The notes: a model not told the origin generated them from the letters alone. DNA of 21,236 bases from DASUFI01 sp036274635 (GCA_036274635.1 DASUFI010000035.1:1-21236); one strand, 5' to 3'; numbered from the stretch's first letter, positions 6,773-15,545 are shown. Made by a program: numbers and translations.

Positions 6773-9700
6773 TAGCGGACCCGCATGCGCACCTCGTCCA
6801 CCGCCGGCCGCAGGCTGTCCACGCTGAACGGGAACAGCTTCGGGTCGACGGAGACGTCGAACACGACCTGGAAGCGCACCAGCGCGTAGCCGGAGAGGTC
6901 ACGCAGGTCGGAGACCCAGTCGCTGAGCGTGGCGGGGTCCGGCACGTGCGATCCGGCGCGGATCGGGAAGGCTCCCTGGAAGAACAGCTTCACCGAGGCG
7001 TTGTCGGTGACCACGTTTTCGACCGAGTACTCGGGCGAGTCGCACTTGATGTCGTTGTACTTGGGGTCGGGCGGCGAGCCGTTGCCGCAGAGGCCGGGAT
7101 CGAAGGGCGGGAAGCCCGTGTTGAGCACGAAGTGCCCCGGCACGCCGGGCACGGGGTTGGCCGTGATGATCTCGCCGTCCTTGCCGGCCGGCGGCACCCC
7201 GACGAGGTCGTTGTACGTGCCGTTGATGCCGGCCGAGAACAGCGGCGGCGCGATGCCAGTGGCGTCCCGCAGGCGCAGCGCGACGCCGTTGAAATCGATC
7301 CACTTGGAGGTGCCGCGACTCACCGTGCCGAACTCCGGCGGCGCCTTGCCCAGCGAGATGACGGGCAGGCGGTCGACGACGACGTTCGGATCGAATTGCT
7401 CGACACCGTCGATCACCTTGGTGAGCGCCGTTCCATCCGGCTGCTTGAGGATCACGCTGAAGGGGAAGACGTCCGTGGGCAGGTGCGGCGTGCCGGGCAG
7501 CTGGCCCGGCGAGCCGATCTCCTTGAACGAGGAGTCGTAGCCGTTGTACGTCGCGAGCAGCTTCTGAGGCTGCGGCTCCTTGACCACGCGCTTGCCGAAG
7601 TAGTCCATCATCGGCGTGTCGAGCTGCCAGGGTCCGATGTCGCCTGCGCTGGTGACCTTGATGAAGGGCGGGTCGGCGCCGTTGAGCGCGTACCACACGT
7701 CGTGCTTGCTGCCCGAGGCGTCGTAGTCGAAGCTGCGGTAGTACTGGACGTCGATGTAGCGCAGCTCGTCCGGCGGCTTGTTGGCCGTCAGGAACGCGGG
7801 GTGCTCGAACTGGTCGGAGATGGTGTCCGGGCTGAGCTGCTTGTAGCGCTTGATGGAGGCCATCTGGCGCGCGAACAGGAAGGCGCCCTGCTCCACCGTC
7901 GGCGTGCCGTCGCCCGAGCCCTCCTGCAGCTGGATCAGGCCGAAGCCACCCTGGCCGCCGTCGCTGCGGGTGTACTCGTACTTGAGGGTGGGCTTCTGGG
8001 TCACGTCGCTGTTGAGCGTGGCGGCGTCCATGCCGGCGCCGCCCGAGACATCGATGGCCCCTCCCTGGGCGCCGTTGTCGTCGATGTACCACGGCGTGCG
8101 GTGGTTGCTGTCGGCCTGCACCGTGATGTCGCCAGCGGCCTGCAGGATGACTGCGCCACCGCTGCCGCCGCCGCCGCCTCCGGAGTAGTTGCTCGAGCCG
8201 ACGGTCTCGCCGCCGCCGCCATCACCGCCGCTCGCCTTGATGTGCCCCGTCTTCGAGATGAGGATGTCGCCGAAGCTGCGGATGAGGATCGAGCCGCCGC
8301 CGCCGCCACCGCCGCCGCCCTTGGCGTCGTAGAGCGTCGGAGCGACGTAGAAGCCGATGAACAGGTTGGGGTAGCAGGGCGGGCCGCCCGTCGTGGGCAG
8401 GAGCGGTGGATTGCCGAGCTGGTCGATGGCCCACAGGATCTGCTTCATGCTGTCGACGCGCGTGCCGCCGCCGCCGCCGCCCTGGCCGCCGATGAGCACC
8501 TGCAGCTCGCCGTCGCCGCCGAAGAAGTCGTTGTCCGGGTTGCCGTCCTTGAAGACCAGGTCTCCGGGCAGGCCGCCGGGCTGGAAGCGCTCGGGGTTCT
8601 CTGGCGTTCCCTGCATGTACACGCACTGCAGGGGCTGGGGCGTCTTGCCGCAGCAGAACTGGAGCTCCTCGGTGCCGTAGAGCGCGTCGTTGATCGAGTT
8701 GTCGGTCGGGCAGAGGGTGAAGTTGCCGAAGGCGCTGCTGCTCTGCACGCGATAGGTTCCGGTGCCCTCGTGCGCCTGCATGCCGTGGAAGTAGAAGGTG
8801 CCGCCGCCGCCGCCCGGCGGGCGGTGGAACTCCGAGCCCAGTCCGGCGTTGGCCACGTTCGGATAGCCCTCGTCGTCGGGGTTGTAGCCGAGGCACGAGA
8901 TGCCGCCGCGGCCGCCCGCGATCGCCGTCGTGCCGCCCTGCGCGCTGCCGTTCTGAAAGCTGATCTGGCCCGTCGGCAGGATCGCCGGCGCGAAGCCGTT
9001 CTCGCCCGTCTCGGGTGTCGCGTAGGCCGCGAAGAAGACGCCGCCGGCGCAGTGCTGCGTGGGCGGCTTGGGGGGCGACACCGTGGGATGGCCGTCCCCG
9101 CCGCGTCCCGCGCCCGCGCCACCTGAGCCGCCATTGATCGGGAGGAAGGCGCTGTCGAACGAGGTGTCGTCCGCGCCGTTCGAGCCGCCGACGTCCAGCA
9201 CGCCCCGGATCTCCACGTGACCGGTGGCGGTGATGTGCAGCGGGTGTGCGCCCTTCGCGATGACCCAGACGCCCTCCGGGATGACGAAGTCCTTGAAGGT
9301 GAAGTGGCCGCCGAACACGGTGATGTTCTCGGTCACCCCCGGCGTCTCGCCACCGGCCATCGGGAAGGTCTGCGCGTCGGTGTCGAAGAAGACGTACTTC
9401 CAGTTCGCGGTCAGCTCGGGATGCGGAATGGTGATCGACGGATGCTTGTAGGCCTTGAGCGGGTCGAAAGTGGACAGCGGCTTGGGGAGGAAGTCGCCCA
9501 GGAAGGTCTCGGTTCCCACGTCGACGGAGGCGCGCAGGTGGCCGGTCGTCCCGCCGCCGGGGACGAAGGCGGCCCACTCGGCCAGCGGGCTGATGCCGGT
9601 GGGAGTCGCATCCTCCAGGCTCGTATCGTCGAAGGTCTCGTCGAGGACGTCGTTCACCCGCGCGTCGGGATCCGGCTCGGAGCATGGTCCCACGGTGTTG

Positions 9701-11673
9701 ATGGGCGACGACGTGGTGACGCTGAGCGCGCGTGATGCACCCAGGACGGGCAGCGTGTTGTCCGGATCCTCGTTCGCCGCGCTGACGCCCTGGATCGAGG
9801 ACAGCACGTTGCGCTGCATGACGTCGATGCGGGTTCCGATGGGCAGCACGCCGCGCGGCGTGAGACGCACGACGGCGTGCGTCGAGTCGTTGGCCAGCAG
9901 GGCCACGTCGACGTCCAGCTCCATGTGGCCCACCTCGAGGTCGAGCGCCGGCGACAGGCCGCCGGGCAGCTTCGCCAGCGGCACGCCGTAGGCCGCGACG
10001 CCCGAGACCACCGTGCCGCTGAAGCCGGACGCGAGCTCGAGCGTGTCGATGCGGTCGGTGCCGCGGTTGAGCGCGAGCATCGTCTCCGCATCGATGAAGG
10101 AGATCGCCGCGTAGGCGTCGTCGAGGAGCAGCGGCGGGCTGCCATCCGGCAGGCCCTCGCCCGGACCGAACAGGCCGTTCAGCTCGGGATCGATGGGCGT
10201 CAGCCGCTGCAGGCGCGGGAAGGGCGAGCCGGACACCTGGAGCAGCGCATACAGGTCGCCGTCGGGCGACTGCGCGAGATCGAGCACTTCCTGGCCGGCC
10301 GGGAACACCTCGCCGAGGAAGCCGGTCGTGCCATCACCCAGCGTGAGGCTCGTGAGCACCGGCTCACCCACCGGGCGCGTGCGTGTCACCTCCGGGATGA
10401 ACTCGTGGATCTGGCGCGTGCCGCTGTCGTAGCCGACGAGGCGGCCGCTCTGCAGCGTGGTGAGCCCCACGACGTTGTCGAGGCCCGTGTCCTTGGCCGT
10501 GGCGGCCAGGTCGGCGAAGGACGGGTCGCCGAGGGCGTGATCCACCACGCTGAACAGGTCGCTGCCGACGTCCACGCGCAGGATGAGGTACAGCAGGTCC
10601 GGGTCGCGTGCGGTGGCGATGCTGGAGGGCGTGGACGAGAGGGCCGGATCGGCGCCGGGCAAGGCGCCCGCGCCCTGGCTGTCGTGCAGGAAGATCGCGT
10701 CGCCGTCGGGCGGGACCGTCAGGCCCTCGGTCAGGCCGGCGAGCGCCGGGAACTCGGCCGCGTTGCCGATGGACGAATCCGCCGGCACCGTCTGCGCCAC
10801 CAGCAGCCGCGTGGCCTGCGCGCGCAGGAAGAAGTTGGGGTCGATGTAGCCGTCGCCGTCCCAGTCCTGCCCGTTGAGGTTCGCATCCGTGGGCGCGAGC
10901 TGGTGGTCGTAGGTGATGGTGAACGTCTGGTCGCCCGGCGGGAAGCTGGGCAGGACCGAGCCCGGCGCGAAGTTGGAGTACGGCCCGGGATAGAAGTCCG
11001 TGGTGCCGTCGGCAGGCGTGACGGCCACGACGTGCGGGCCCAGCCCGTCGCTCGACGTGCCGGTGAAGTACCCGGCCGGCAGCGCCGTGGTGCCGAACTG
11101 CACCTGGCCGCCACTGCCCTTGAGGTTGGGGATCTTCTCGCCCGGAGTGGTGTTCACCTTGGCCGTGTAGGTCGAGGCGGGCAGCAGGCCCGGCACCGAA
11201 TCGGCGGGCGCGGACAGGGTGATCTGCAGCGCCGCGGTCGGGACGAAGGGCCGGAACTCCACCGTGGACCCCACCAGCACGTAGGTGCCCTTGGCGGGGA
11301 TGATCGGGATCGCCGGCGAGGCCTGCGCCTCGGGCGTGACTTGGGCGGGCGTGGTGTAGATGGGCAGGTTCAACTGGCTGAACGGCCCCTGCGGCACGTC
11401 GCTGAAGTTGAAGATGATCGTGAGGTCGAGCGGCGCGCCGAGCTTGGGCGGCACGGCGGTGAGGTCCTCCATCGGCGGCGTCGACGTGGGCGCGCCGCTG
11501 CCGACGCGGAAGGTGAAGCCGTTGAACGTGACGCTGTCGGCGGGAGTGCCGGGGTTTCCGCCGCCGCTGCTGCCCCCACCGCCGCCGCCGCCGCAGGAGG
11601 CGAGCAGGGCGCCGACCAGGGCCAGCGCGGCCGCGGAACGCGCCACGCGTCGATTCTCGTTCAGCGGGCTCAT
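6769..11673 (-). CDS. Giant lipoprotein B with Ig-like, propeller-like and Gly-rich repeat regions (1634 aa)
   Basis: ATG at 11673 overlaps the stop of gene A (ATGA). The frame is open further upstream, but that stretch is the shadow of gene A. Signal peptide: MSPLNENRRVARS, hydrophobic core, LLASC, Cys27, then seven glycines. In order: an Ig-like region (~45-170); a DWDGDGYID calcium-type loop (~270); a segment (~330-620) with short repeats such as DLAQSPDGDLYAL that resembles NHL/beta-propeller blades; an FDD..ED..AEWAA motif (~680-705); a PLHITATG...IRGVLDVGG segment (~800-830). A ~400-residue Gly-rich region (~840-1230) follows, with runs such as GGGGGGGGG next to strand-like SILIRSFGDILIS and GGAVILQAAGDITVQ, suggestive of a beta-helix. 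A C-terminal module resembles the end of protein A. No catalytic motif was seen. A surface or matrix role is inferred. Poly-Gly codon runs are GC-rich triplet repeats. Confidence 0.88.
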   Translation of the reverse strand: MSPLNENRRVARSAAALALVGALLASCGGGGGGGSSGGGNPGTPADSVTFNGFTFRVGSGAPTSTPPMEDLTAVPPKLGAPLDLTIIFNFSDVPQGPFSQLNLPIYTTPAQVTPEAQASPAIPIIPAKGTYVLVGSTVEFRPFVPTAALQITLSAPADSVPGLLPASTYTAKVNTTPGEKIPNLKGSGGQVQFGTTALPAGYFTGTSSDGLGPHVVAVTPADGTTDFYPGPYSNFAPGSVLPSFPPGDQTFTITYDHQLAPTDANLNGQDWDGDGYIDPNFFLRAQATRLLVAQTVPADSSIGNAAEFPALAGLTEGLTVPPDGDAIFLHDSQGAGALPGADPALSSTPSSIATARDPDLLYLILRVDVGSDLFSVVDHALGDPSFADLAATAKDTGLDNVVGLTTLQSGRLVGYDSGTRQIHEFIPEVTRTRPVGEPVLTSLTLGDGTTGFLGEVFPAGQEVLDLAQSPDGDLYALLQVSGSPFPRLQRLTPIDPELNGLFGPGEGLPDGSPPLLLDDAYAAISFIDAETMLALNRGTDRIDTLELASGFSGTVVSGVAAYGVPLAKLPGGLSPALDLEVGHMELDVDVALLANDSTHAVVRLTPRGVLPIGTRIDVMQRNVLSSIQGVSAANEDPDNTLPVLGASRALSVTTSSPINTVGPCSEPDPDARVNDVLDETFDDTSLEDATPTGISPLAEWAAFVPGGGTTGHLRASVDVGTETFLGDFLPKPLSTFDPLKAYKHPSITIPHPELTANWKYVFFDTDAQTFPMAGGETPGVTENITVFGGHFTFKDFVIPEGVWVIAKGAHPLHITATGHVEIRGVLDVGGSNGADDTSFDSAFLPINGGSGGAGAGRGGDGHPTVSPPKPPTQHCAGGVFFAAYATPETGENGFAPAILPTGQISFQNGSAQGGTTAIAGGRGGISCLGYNPDDEGYPNVANAGLGSEFHRPPGGGGGTFYFHGMQAHEGTGTYRVQSSSAFGNFTLCPTDNSINDALYGTEELQFCCGKTPQPLQCVYMQGTPENPERFQPGGLPGDLVFKDGNPDNDFFGGDGELQVLIGGQGGGGGGTRVDSMKQILWAIDQLGNPPLLPTTGGPPCYPNLFIGFYVAPTLYDAKGGGGGGGGGSILIRSFGDILISKTGHIKASGGDGGGGETVGSSNYSGGGGGGSGGAVILQAAGDITVQADSNHRTPWYIDDNGAQGGAIDVSGGAGMDAATLNSDVTQKPTLKYEYTRSDGGQGGFGLIQLQEGSGDGTPTVEQGAFLFARQMASIKRYKQLSPDTISDQFEHPAFLTANKPPDELRYIDVQYYRSFDYDASGSKHDVWYALNGADPPFIKVTSAGDIGPWQLDTPMMDYFGKRVVKEPQPQKLLATYNGYDSSFKEIGSPGQLPGTPHLPTDVFPFSVILKQPDGTALTKVIDGVEQFDPNVVVDRLPVISLGKAPPEFGTVSRGTSKWIDFNGVALRLRDATGIAPPLFSAGINGTYNDLVGVPPAGKDGEIITANPVPGVPGHFVLNTGFPPFDPGLCGNGSPPDPKYNDIKCDSPEYSVENVVTDNASVKLFFQGAFPIRAGSHVPDPATLSDWVSDLRDLSGYALVRFQVVFDVSVDPKLFPFSVDSLRPAVDEVRMRVRY

Positions 11674-14600
11674 GGGCTCAGCTTCTTGTAGGGGATGACC
11701 ACCGTGTCGATGGATGGCGGCTGCTCCTGTCCCGGAGCGACCGCGAAGGTGGCGCGGAACTTCACGTAGACGCGGTTGGCCTCGGGACCTGTCAGCAGCT
11801 CGACGAGGTTCGGATCGGATTGCGTGACGTATCCGGAGTCGAGCGCGGGGATGGAGAAGTCCAGCTCGGTGCTCGTGCGGAACTCGACCTTGAGCCCGGC
11901 GTTGGGGTCCACGTCCGCGAGCGGCGGGTCCACGAACGGCACGTGGTACTCGACGCTGGTCGCGTCCGCCTGGATGGTCGGCGATTCGATGCTGGAGACG
12001 CGCTTGCGGTACTTCCACAGCATGTGGTAGCGCGAGTTGTCGCCGAAGTCGGCGGGCGAGATGAGGTAGTTGGGCTCGTTCACGAAGCCGACGCTGCCCG
12101 GCGGGCAGATCGGCCCCGACGCGAACGTGGGCGGCGTGAGGAGACCGTCCGTCGGGCCATAGCCGTAGTAGGCGGTCGGCGGCAGGCCCTGGGCGCCGGG
12201 ATAGCAGTTGGGCGCAGGGTTCGGATACATGAGCATGCCGTTGGCCCAGTACCAGTTCATCTCGGGCTGGGTGTTGCAGCGGGGCCCCGTGCCGTCACAC
12301 AGATAGGTTTGGTTCTGGCCGCCGAGCAGGCCACCCCAGTTCGGCACCGGCTGCAGCGAGGCGCAATCCGGCAAGCCGCTCGACGGCGGCAGGATGTAGC
12401 CCTCGGGAGGCGGCACGATGTCCTGGTCGCCGTTCGGTCCCTGGATGCCCAGCGGATTGGGAGCCTTCACCGTCTGCGTGAAGGTGCCGGGCTCGAGCAG
12501 CGGCCCACCCTCGCCGCCGCGGCAGCGCGGTTTCGGACCCGTCAACGGGCAGATCGTGAGGCACGGCGCCACGCAATGCGCCCACGGGCTCTGGCCCTGG
12601 CTCCAGACGCGGAAGCGCGGCAGCACCGAGGACAGGATGGCCGGCGAGAAGCGGAAGGCATTGCCATTCGACGGCAGCACGTCCTGTGGCTTGATGCGGT
12701 ACTCGACGATCATCGGGAAGCGGCTGTCGTAGGGGAACGAGAAGACGTTGCTCTTCCCGAAGGCCGGATCGATGCCCGCGTTGAAGGTCGGGTAGTCGAG
12801 ATAGAAGTTGAACTGCCCGATGGGCAGGCCCACGGCATTCGCCGGCCGGAACAGCTTGTTGTTCTGCATCTGGTACGGCGTGCCCGGCGCGACCACGGTG
12901 GTGATCGGTGGCTCGTCGTGCACGAAGGGCGTGAGCAGCGTCACGTCATCCTTGATGTCCTTGCAGCAGGCGTCGACCCACTCCAGCAGGTTGCAGTCGA
13001 ACTGCTCGTCGAGTCCGGAGGTCGGGTTGTTCGGGATGCCGTTGTCCTGGCTGGTGTTCGGCCCGAGCCCCTTGAAGGTGCTGGCCAGTCCGACCAGGAT
13101 CTCCATGTCCTCGAGCTTGGACGTGAAGACCGGGCTGTTCAGCGGCGACCACGCCAGGCCGACGAGGTCGAGCACCACGCCGGCGTAGTCGTTGTACGAG
13201 GGCGATGCGTCGCCGGCACGGTAGATGTGCTGGAAGCGCGCGCCGTAGGACGAGTTGAGCGGCGTGCGCGTGCCGAAGCCGACCTTGGACAGGACGTCCT
13301 CTTCGCCCGTGGGCGAGGCGAAGGGCGAGGCCTTGGGCTTGTTGAAGTCGTCGATGAGGTGCTCGAGCACGGAGGCCGGCGCGCCCGTCAGGCTGCCCGG
13401 GATGTTGAGGCCGACGTCGAGCAGCGACGGCCCATAGATGAAGTGCCGGTCGACCACGCCGTCGCCGTCCTCGTCCACGGGCGGGTGATCGAAGTACTCG
13501 ATGCCGGTCGTGATCGTGTCGTGCACGGTGCCGGCGAGATACGCGAAGATCGACGTGACCGCCTGGCCCATGAAGCGGTGCACGACCGCGCCCCAGTCGG
13601 GATCGGCCGTGGGCTGAGTCTGGAAGCCCACCGAGAAGTCGATGGCGGGCGGGAAGGCTCCCAGGCCGGCGCTGGTCGGCTGCAGGAAGAAGTTGGAGGC
13701 GTCACCCTGGTCGAGGAGCGCCTTGGGCAGGCCCAGGCCGCGGCCACCGAGGTCGGTGATGCCGCTCACCCCCGTGAAGTCGAGGTCCACCATCTTGGCC
13801 TTCTGGGCGGCCGAGACGGACGCGAGCACCGCCGCGATCTGCGACGCCTCCGGGATGGTCCGGATCACGAGCTTGAGGCTCTTGGGCGAACCGCCGAAGC
13901 CGATGAACTGGTCGCCGCCTGGCTCGACCTGGTCCTGGAGGATCGGGAGGAAGGTGAGCGTGCGGCCGTCGGCGCTGGCCTGAACCACGCCGATCTTCTG
14001 CTCGTCGAAGGCGGGCGAGGTCTTGGGCGAGTCGAGGTCGGCGACGTAGAAGGACTCGTACGGGCGGAACGCGGTGGCGTCCATCGGCTCGCTGAACTGC
14101 AGCTGCAGCGAGACCTTGGGCGGCACGAGCTGGAACTTGCTCGTGGCCGGGTTCCACACGGACGTGAGCTCGATCCCGTTCTCGTCGAACATGCGCACGA
14201 AGTAGCGCAGGTCGTGGTTGAACAGGTCCTGCGGGTCGTTCGGGTCCCGCGGGTGGTTGTCGGGGTCCACGGTCACCGCGGCCAGCTGATCCGGGTTGGT
14301 GGGCAGCGGCGGCGGGATCGGCTCGTAGAACTCCGAGCGCCTCACCTCGAAAGTCGCCCCCGGCACAACCGAAGGGTCCAGCACCGAGCCGGCCACGAGC
14401 ACGAAGATCGGCTTGTGCGGGTCGGTCGCGTCGTTCTCGTTGCGCTCGACGATGTAGTCGCTGACCACGCCGCCGGTGCCGGTGACGGTGAGCAGGGCGT
14501 TGGCCCACTCGCCGAGGCCGCCGTTGGCGGCGAGATTGCTCGGCGTCGCCAGCGGCGCGCCGATGATTTCGAGCAGCCCGTCGGCGCTCATCCCCGTCGC

Positions 14601-15545
14601 GGCCACACTGCCCGAGGCCGTCACGGGCCGGATGATGCGCGGCGGCGTGAGGTCCGGGAGGAAGCCGTTGAAGCCGACTGCGCCGGTCTCGGTCTGCAGC
14701 ACGATGGCGTCGAGCTGCTTGTTGCCGGGATTGAAGGGCAGCGGCTGGAGCGAGGTGCCGAGCTTGTCGGGGCGAGCCACGAGCTCCAGGCCTTCGGTGG
14801 AGTGCAGCAGTCCGGCGCCCATGTCAGTCAGCACGCGCAGCCAGCCCGTGGTGTCCTGGATCGGGTTGCCGAACTTGTCGAAGACGAGCGGGCTGGCTTC
14901 CCAGCCCACGGCCGAGTCGACGAACGGGTAGACGATGATGCGGTCGCCCTGCACCGTGGCCCGCGCCGGCACGTACGTTCCGTCCTTGCGACGGATCTGC
15001 AGCGCCGAGGCCGTGGTCAGCAGGTCGGGGTTGGCCGGGTCCAGATCCGACACCAGCAACGAGGCGGGATCGACGTCCTTGCTGAACTGGAGCACGATCG
15101 CCGCGTTGCGCGGCACGAGCGGCAGCTGCGGCGTGAGCGGATCGAGGATCTGCTCGAAGTTCATCGAGACCAGCGTGTCCAGGCTGGCCCCCGGGATGAG
15201 CGGCTTGGGGAAGCCGACCACGGGCACGCCCGTGAGCGGATCGGTCTCGTAGAGGGACGACGGGTTGACGATGGCCGACAGCTCACCGCTGGTCGGGTCG
15301 AAGATCGGCCGCGCGATGAAGCCGGCCTTGAGATAGAAGTCCTTCTTCGGGTCGAACTTGTCCGAGGGGTTGCCACCTCCTCCGGAGCTGCTCGAGCCAC
15401 CCCCGCCGCCCCCGCCGCCGCAGCTGGCGACCAGCAGCAGGGCCAAGGCCGCAAGGCCCTGGCTCGCATGCACCAGGCTGCATCTCAGCGCGGGTGCGAG
15501 GGTCGGGAGAACCAGGATCCGTGCTGATCTGCCGTGGCGCTGCAT
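11670..15545 (-). CDS. Giant lipoprotein A with Ig-like modules and Cys-rich segment (1291 aa)
   Basis: ATG at 15545 is chosen because GGGA lies about 6 bases upstream. The signal peptide then has Arg4, Arg6 and Arg9 before LAALALLLVASC, with lipidated Cys42, eight Gly, four Ser and four Gly. A GTG at 15473 would give a shorter signal but without basic residues. SbsA/Big_5-like modules are visible at ~145-235 (IVLQFSKDVDPASLLVSDLD ... FDKFGNPIQD) and ~480-560 (LQLQFSEPMDATAFRPYESF). A DEDGDGVVD calcium-type loop lies near 695. Residues ~990-1147 are rich in Cys (about ten), Pro, Gly and Tyr. The C-terminal ~80 residues resemble the end of protein B. No enzyme motif is seen; probably an outer-membrane-anchored surface protein. 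It is the first gene of the A-B-C unit and is joined to B by an ATGA overlap. A second in-frame extension up to 15935 is rejected as a shadow of coaX. Confidence 0.88.
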   Translation of the reverse strand: MQRHGRSARILVLPTLAPALRCSLVHASQGLAALALLLVASCGGGGGGGGSSSSGGGGNPSDKFDPKKDFYLKAGFIARPIFDPTSGELSAIVNPSSLYETDPLTGVPVVGFPKPLIPGASLDTLVSMNFEQILDPLTPQLPLVPRNAAIVLQFSKDVDPASLLVSDLDPANPDLLTTASALQIRRKDGTYVPARATVQGDRIIVYPFVDSAVGWEASPLVFDKFGNPIQDTTGWLRVLTDMGAGLLHSTEGLELVARPDKLGTSLQPLPFNPGNKQLDAIVLQTETGAVGFNGFLPDLTPPRIIRPVTASGSVAATGMSADGLLEIIGAPLATPSNLAANGGLGEWANALLTVTGTGGVVSDYIVERNENDATDPHKPIFVLVAGSVLDPSVVPGATFEVRRSEFYEPIPPPLPTNPDQLAAVTVDPDNHPRDPNDPQDLFNHDLRYFVRMFDENGIELTSVWNPATSKFQLVPPKVSLQLQFSEPMDATAFRPYESFYVADLDSPKTSPAFDEQKIGVVQASADGRTLTFLPILQDQVEPGGDQFIGFGGSPKSLKLVIRTIPEASQIAAVLASVSAAQKAKMVDLDFTGVSGITDLGGRGLGLPKALLDQGDASNFFLQPTSAGLGAFPPAIDFSVGFQTQPTADPDWGAVVHRFMGQAVTSIFAYLAGTVHDTITTGIEYFDHPPVDEDGDGVVDRHFIYGPSLLDVGLNIPGSLTGAPASVLEHLIDDFNKPKASPFASPTGEEDVLSKVGFGTRTPLNSSYGARFQHIYRAGDASPSYNDYAGVVLDLVGLAWSPLNSPVFTSKLEDMEILVGLASTFKGLGPNTSQDNGIPNNPTSGLDEQFDCNLLEWVDACCKDIKDDVTLLTPFVHDEPPITTVVAPGTPYQMQNNKLFRPANAVGLPIGQFNFYLDYPTFNAGIDPAFGKSNVFSFPYDSRFPMIVEYRIKPQDVLPSNGNAFRFSPAILSSVLPRFRVWSQGQSPWAHCVAPCLTICPLTGPKPRCRGGEGGPLLEPGTFTQTVKAPNPLGIQGPNGDQDIVPPPEGYILPPSSGLPDCASLQPVPNWGGLLGGQNQTYLCDGTGPRCNTQPEMNWYWANGMLMYPNPAPNCYPGAQGLPPTAYYGYGPTDGLLTPPTFASGPICPPGSVGFVNEPNYLISPADFGDNSRYHMLWKYRKRVSSIESPTIQADATSVEYHVPFVDPPLADVDPNAGLKVEFRTSTELDFSIPALDSGYVTQSDPNLVELLTGPEANRVYVKFRATFAVAPGQEQPPSIDTVVIPYKKLSP

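Noticed and set aside
8286..8320. GCC/GGC triplet runs as a CRISPR or regulatory repeat
   Set aside because: They are in-frame glycine codons of gene B and show no spacer-repeat pattern.
6946..9126. Plus-strand open frame of 726 codons opposite lipoprotein B
   Set aside because: Low-complexity Arg/Val/Ala composition with no ribosome site; a shadow of gene B. The same applies to 287-2467 opposite the edge lipoprotein.
11674..12018. N-terminal extension of protein B to 12018
   Set aside because: The extension is Arg/His-rich, lies inside gene A in another frame, and would bury the signal peptide. ATG 11673 gives a clean lipoprotein start overlapping the A stop.
11820..15527. Plus-strand open frame of 1235 codons opposite lipoprotein A
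   Set aside because: Its translation is Arg/His/Ala/Gly/Val-rich with no motif, typical of the antisense of a high-GC gene. The minus strand here encodes a coherent lipoprotein with signal peptide and domains.
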